This document shows, piece after piece, positions 61,701 to 64,000 of a stretch of 64,000 bases of DNA (positions are counted from its first letter, which is position 1; each line of letters begins with the position of its first letter). The position numbers and the translations under genes were made by a program. Where the stretch lies: positions 208,741 to 272,740 of the forward strand of contig NZ_LQPP01000047.1 in the NCBI RefSeq assembly GCF_002102345.1, read 5' to 3'. The notes under the pieces were generated by a model. That model was not told the DNA's origin, made no database searches, and was given only the letters and a program-made list of their open reading frames with translations. This DNA comes from Mycolicibacterium peregrinum (GTDB lineage: Bacteria > Actinomycetota > Actinomycetes > Mycobacteriales > Mycobacteriaceae).

Positions 61701-62324
61701 GTGGGCTTGCAGACGGGCACCGAGCTGTTGACTGGTGACCCCTTGCTCGCAGCTCGTCGGCTGTTGGGGGCCGAGCTGACCGGACGCGGTGTCCGCGCCG
61801 TCATCGTCGAGGTCGAGGCGTACGGTGGCCCGCCCGACGGCCCCTGGCCCGACGCCGCCTCGCATTCGTTTCGCGGTGCGGGCGGACGGAATCTCGTGAT
61901 GTTCGGCCCGCCCGGGCGCCTGTACACCTACCGCAGCCACGGCATTCATGTCTGCGCGAATGTGGTCTGCGGACACGACGGAGTGGCCGGCGCGGTCCTG
62001 CTGCGCGCTGCGGCGGTAAGTGCCGGCACTGAGGTGGCCGCGCGGCGCCGGGGGCCTGCGGTGCGCCCTGTCGCGCTGGCGAGAGGGCCGGGAAACCTGT
62101 GCTCTGCGCTGGGAATCGCTATGGAGGACAATGGGATTGACCTCTTCGATGTCGACAGTCCGGTGCGGTTGACGCTGGGCGAGGCGGTCCCGGGGGTCGA
62201 CGGCCCACGTGTCGGAGTGAGCAAGGCCGCCGACCGGCGGTGGCGGTTCTGGATTGCCGGTCGGGGAGAGGTGTCGGCATATCGGCGCAGCCCGCGTGCG
62301 CCTGTGCCCGGCACCAGTGATTGA
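61701..62324 (+). CDS. mpg: 3-methyladenine DNA glycosylase (AAG/Mpg type)
   Basis: 207 residues. The fold marks VRAVIVEVEAYGGPPDGPWP, MFGPPGRLYTYRSHGIHVCA and ARGPGNLCSALGI match the AAG family, with the catalytic Glu in EVEAY. It removes alkylated purines for base excision repair. GTG 61701 gives a start close to M. tuberculosis Rv1688; GTG 61671 would add ten residues. It is divergent from the ABC exporter and 27 bases before tyrS. Confidence 0.93.
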   Translation: MGLQTGTELLTGDPLLAARRLLGAELTGRGVRAVIVEVEAYGGPPDGPWPDAASHSFRGAGGRNLVMFGPPGRLYTYRSHGIHVCANVVCGHDGVAGAVLLRAAAVSAGTEVAARRRGPAVRPVALARGPGNLCSALGIAMEDNGIDLFDVDSPVRLTLGEAVPGVDGPRVGVSKAADRRWRFWIAGRGEVSAYRRSPRAPVPGTSD

Positions 62325-62351
62325 CCTGCGCAATGCGGCATGATCGTCGTC

Positions 62352-63638
62352 ATGAGCATGGGAATCCTGGATGAGCTGGACTGGCGTGGGCTGATCGCCC
62401 AGTCGACCGACCGCGATGCGTTGGCGAACGACCTGGCCAAAGGCCCCATGACCGTCTATTCGGGCTTCGACCCGACCGCGCCCAGCCTGCACGCAGGCCA
62501 CCTGGTTCCGTTGCTCACCTTGCGGCGGTTCCAACGTGCCGGACACCGGCCGATCGTGCTGGCCGGCGGGGCGACCGGGATGATCGGGGACCCCCGCGAC
62601 ACGGGGGAGCGCACGCTGAACACCGCCGACACGGTGTCGGACTGGGCCGGCCGCATTCGCGGTCAGCTGGAGCGGTTCGTCGAATTCGACGACAGCCCGA
62701 CCGGTGCGATCGTCGAGAACAACCTCAATTGGACCGGCCAGCTCTCGGCCATCGAATTCCTACGCGACCTGGGCAAATACTTCTCGGTGAACGTGATGCT
62801 CGACCGCGAGACGGTCCGCCGCCGGCTCGAGGGTGACGGCATCTCGTACACCGAGTTCAGCTACATGCTGCTGCAGGCCAACGACTTCGTGGAACTACAC
62901 CAGCGGCATGGTTGCGCATTGCAGATCGGTGGCTCAGATCAGTGGGGCAACATCGTCGCCGGCGCCCGATTGGTGCGCCAGAAGCTGGGTGCCACCGTGC
63001 ATGCGATGACGACTCCGCTGGTCACCGACTCCGAAGGAAAGAAGTTCGGCAAGTCGACCGGCGGCGGCAACGTGTGGCTCGATCCCGAGATGACCAGCCC
63101 GTACGCCTGGTACCAGTACTTCGTGAACGCCGCTGACGCCGACGTCATCGGTTACCTGCGGTGGTTCACCTTCCTGTCGCCGGAAGAGATCGGCGAGCTC
63201 GAGGACGCCACAAAGAACCGTGCGCATGAACGCGCCGCGCAGAAGCGGCTGGCGCGTGAACTCACCACGTTGGTGCACGGGGAAGGGGCGACGAAGGCGG
63301 TCGAGCTGGCCAGCCAGGCGCTGTTCGGTCGTGGGGAGCTGGCCGACCTCGATGTTTCGACGCTCGGCGCCGCGCTGCGCGAAGCCAGTAGTGGGCAGGT
63401 TGCCGAGCTGAAGCCGGGCGGGCCGGATTCGATCGTCGACTTGTTGGTGAGCACCGGGTTGGCGGCGAGTAAGGGGGCCGCACGCCGCAATGTCGCCGAG
63501 GGCGGGGTGTATGTGAACAACATTCGCATTGAAAGCGACGAGTGGATACCACAGCATTCTGATTTTCTGCATGAGCGCTGGCTCGTGTTGCGACGTGGCA
63601 AGCGGCACATTGCCGGCGTCGAGCGCACCGGCGGCTAG
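62352..63638 (+). CDS. tyrS: Tyrosyl-tRNA synthetase
   Basis: 428 residues, class I. The HIGH-type motif is PSLHAGHLVPLL, the KMSKS-type motif is EGKKFGKSTGG, and a C-terminal S4 RNA-binding domain is present (GLAASKGAARRNVAEGGVYV). ATG 62352 gives MSMGILDEL as in M. tuberculosis; an ATG at 62340 has no support. The rRNA promoter begins 53 bases after the stop. Confidence 0.98.
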   Translation: MSMGILDELDWRGLIAQSTDRDALANDLAKGPMTVYSGFDPTAPSLHAGHLVPLLTLRRFQRAGHRPIVLAGGATGMIGDPRDTGERTLNTADTVSDWAGRIRGQLERFVEFDDSPTGAIVENNLNWTGQLSAIEFLRDLGKYFSVNVMLDRETVRRRLEGDGISYTEFSYMLLQANDFVELHQRHGCALQIGGSDQWGNIVAGARLVRQKLGATVHAMTTPLVTDSEGKKFGKSTGGGNVWLDPEMTSPYAWYQYFVNAADADVIGYLRWFTFLSPEEIGELEDATKNRAHERAAQKRLARELTTLVHGEGATKAVELASQALFGRGELADLDVSTLGAALREASSGQVAELKPGGPDSIVDLLVSTGLAASKGAARRNVAEGGVYVNNIRIESDEWIPQHSDFLHERWLVLRRGKRHIAGVERTGG

Positions 63639-63653
63639 GGCATCCGGAAGTCG

Positions 63654-63736
63654 CGCTCTGACCTGGGAAAACGTCGCAGCGACCTGGCGATTTGACTCGC
63701 TGTTAGCGCTCACGTAACTTATTCCAGGTCAGAGCG
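63654..63736. repeat. 13-bp inverted repeat around the rRNA promoter
   Basis: CGCTCTGACCTGG (63654-63666) and CCAGGTCAGAGCG (63724-63736) are perfect reverse complements, 57 bases apart. They enclose the -35 and -10 boxes; the right arm covers the expected transcription start. Confidence 0.85.
63692..63720 (+). promoter_or_regulatory. rRNA operon promoter (rrnB-type)
   Basis: -35 TTGACT (63692-63697), 17-base spacer, -10 TAACTT (63715-63720); start of transcription near 63727. I see no second promoter between tyrS and the leader, in line with the single-promoter rrnB operon of fast-growing mycobacteria. Confidence 0.88.
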
Positions 63737-64000
63737 ACACGGACAAGCGCCGGAGAGCGAAGACGAAATCCGAGAGAGACACCCATTACGGTGGGTATTC
63801 TCACTGCCCGCAGAAGCTCAGCGGCTTTTAGCCGCGGGATTTCTGCGCGACAAACTCGGGCGTGTTGTTTGAGAACTCAATAGTGTGTTTGGTGGTTTTT
63901 GTTTGTTGTTTTTGGCCACGCTCTTTTCCCGTTTAGGGTGTGGCTTTGTTTTTTTGATGCCAGTTTGTTGGTGTCTTTTGTTTGGTCGAATTTTTCTGAT
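63727..64000 (+). ncRNA. rRNA operon leader (5' external spacer); 16S gene begins beyond the window
   Basis: The leader contains a hairpin ACCCA-TTACGG-TGGGT (63781-63796), a nested hairpin with outer stem CGCAGAA/TTCTGCG and inner stem GCGGC/GCCGC (63809-63847), and TGTTGTTTGAGAACTCAATA (from 63863), the conserved mycobacterial antitermination/processing segment. T-rich sequence with GGCCACGCTC and GGGTGTGGC follows, the usual approach to the RNase III stem before 16S rRNA. The mature 16S 5' end is not reached. Confidence 0.85.

Overview
The window is a contiguous piece of a high-GC mycobacterial chromosome, most likely from a fast-growing Mycolicibacterium-type species. Gene order follows the M. 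tuberculosis Rv1633-Rv1689 region as I recall it: uvrB, MFS pump, GT-C mannosyltransferase-like gene, universal stress protein, metallo-hydrolase, uvrA, esterase-like membrane protein, lysX, infC-rpmI-rplT-tsnR, DUF2236 protein, adenylate cyclase, pheST, argCJBDFRGH, Rv1683-like lipase/synthetase, Trm112-like protein, TetR, ABC exporter, mpg, tyrS. The window ends inside the leader of a ribosomal RNA operon directly downstream of tyrS. That position is known for the second rRNA operon (rrnB) of fast-growing mycobacteria, which most slow growers lack. Starts are often GTG or TTG, many genes overlap by ATGA or GTGA, and several promoters look leaderless.

Layout: 1-10 kb holds the end of uvrB, a drug-efflux type transporter, a DUF899/tRNA-Cys/thioesterase block, a GT-C glycosyltransferase, a stress protein, a metallo-hydrolase and uvrA. 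10-20 kb is accessory: a winged-helix protein, a 19-kDa-type lipoprotein with a strong terminator, then a TPR protein coupled to a CHAT (caspase-like) protease and two further coupled genes of unknown function. 20-26 kb has lysX and the infC translation operon with an attenuator-like leader. 26-31 kb has a hemerythrin-like protein and a catabolic cluster (PLP-dependent dehydratase/deaminase, PfkB kinase, KDPG-type aldolase, IclR regulator, RidA), which fits breakdown of a 2-amino sugar acid such as D-glucosaminate. 31-34.6 kb has an acyl-CoA dehydrogenase, a DUF2236 protein and an adenylate cyclase.

34.6-40.1 kb is the most unusual part: a minus-strand operon with two tandem, nearly identical cytoplasmic-protein genes, a large signal-peptide protein with a PD-(D/E)XK nuclease-like domain, a Pro/Ala stalk and a C-terminal membrane anchor, and a four-helix membrane protein. 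It looks like a polymorphic-toxin or envelope-tethered nuclease system with accessory or immunity genes. It lies where M. tuberculosis, from memory, has only one short hypothetical gene (Rv1648).

40-54 kb holds pheST, a MerR/mycothiol-dependent isomerase-like pair and the complete arginine biosynthesis operon with an ARG box over its promoter. 54-64 kb holds an ABC-F ATPase, the Rv1683-like fusion protein, a small secreted protein, a TetR-linked ABC-2 exporter, mpg, tyrS and the rRNA promoter and leader. I saw no insertion sequence, integrase, prophage or CRISPR array.
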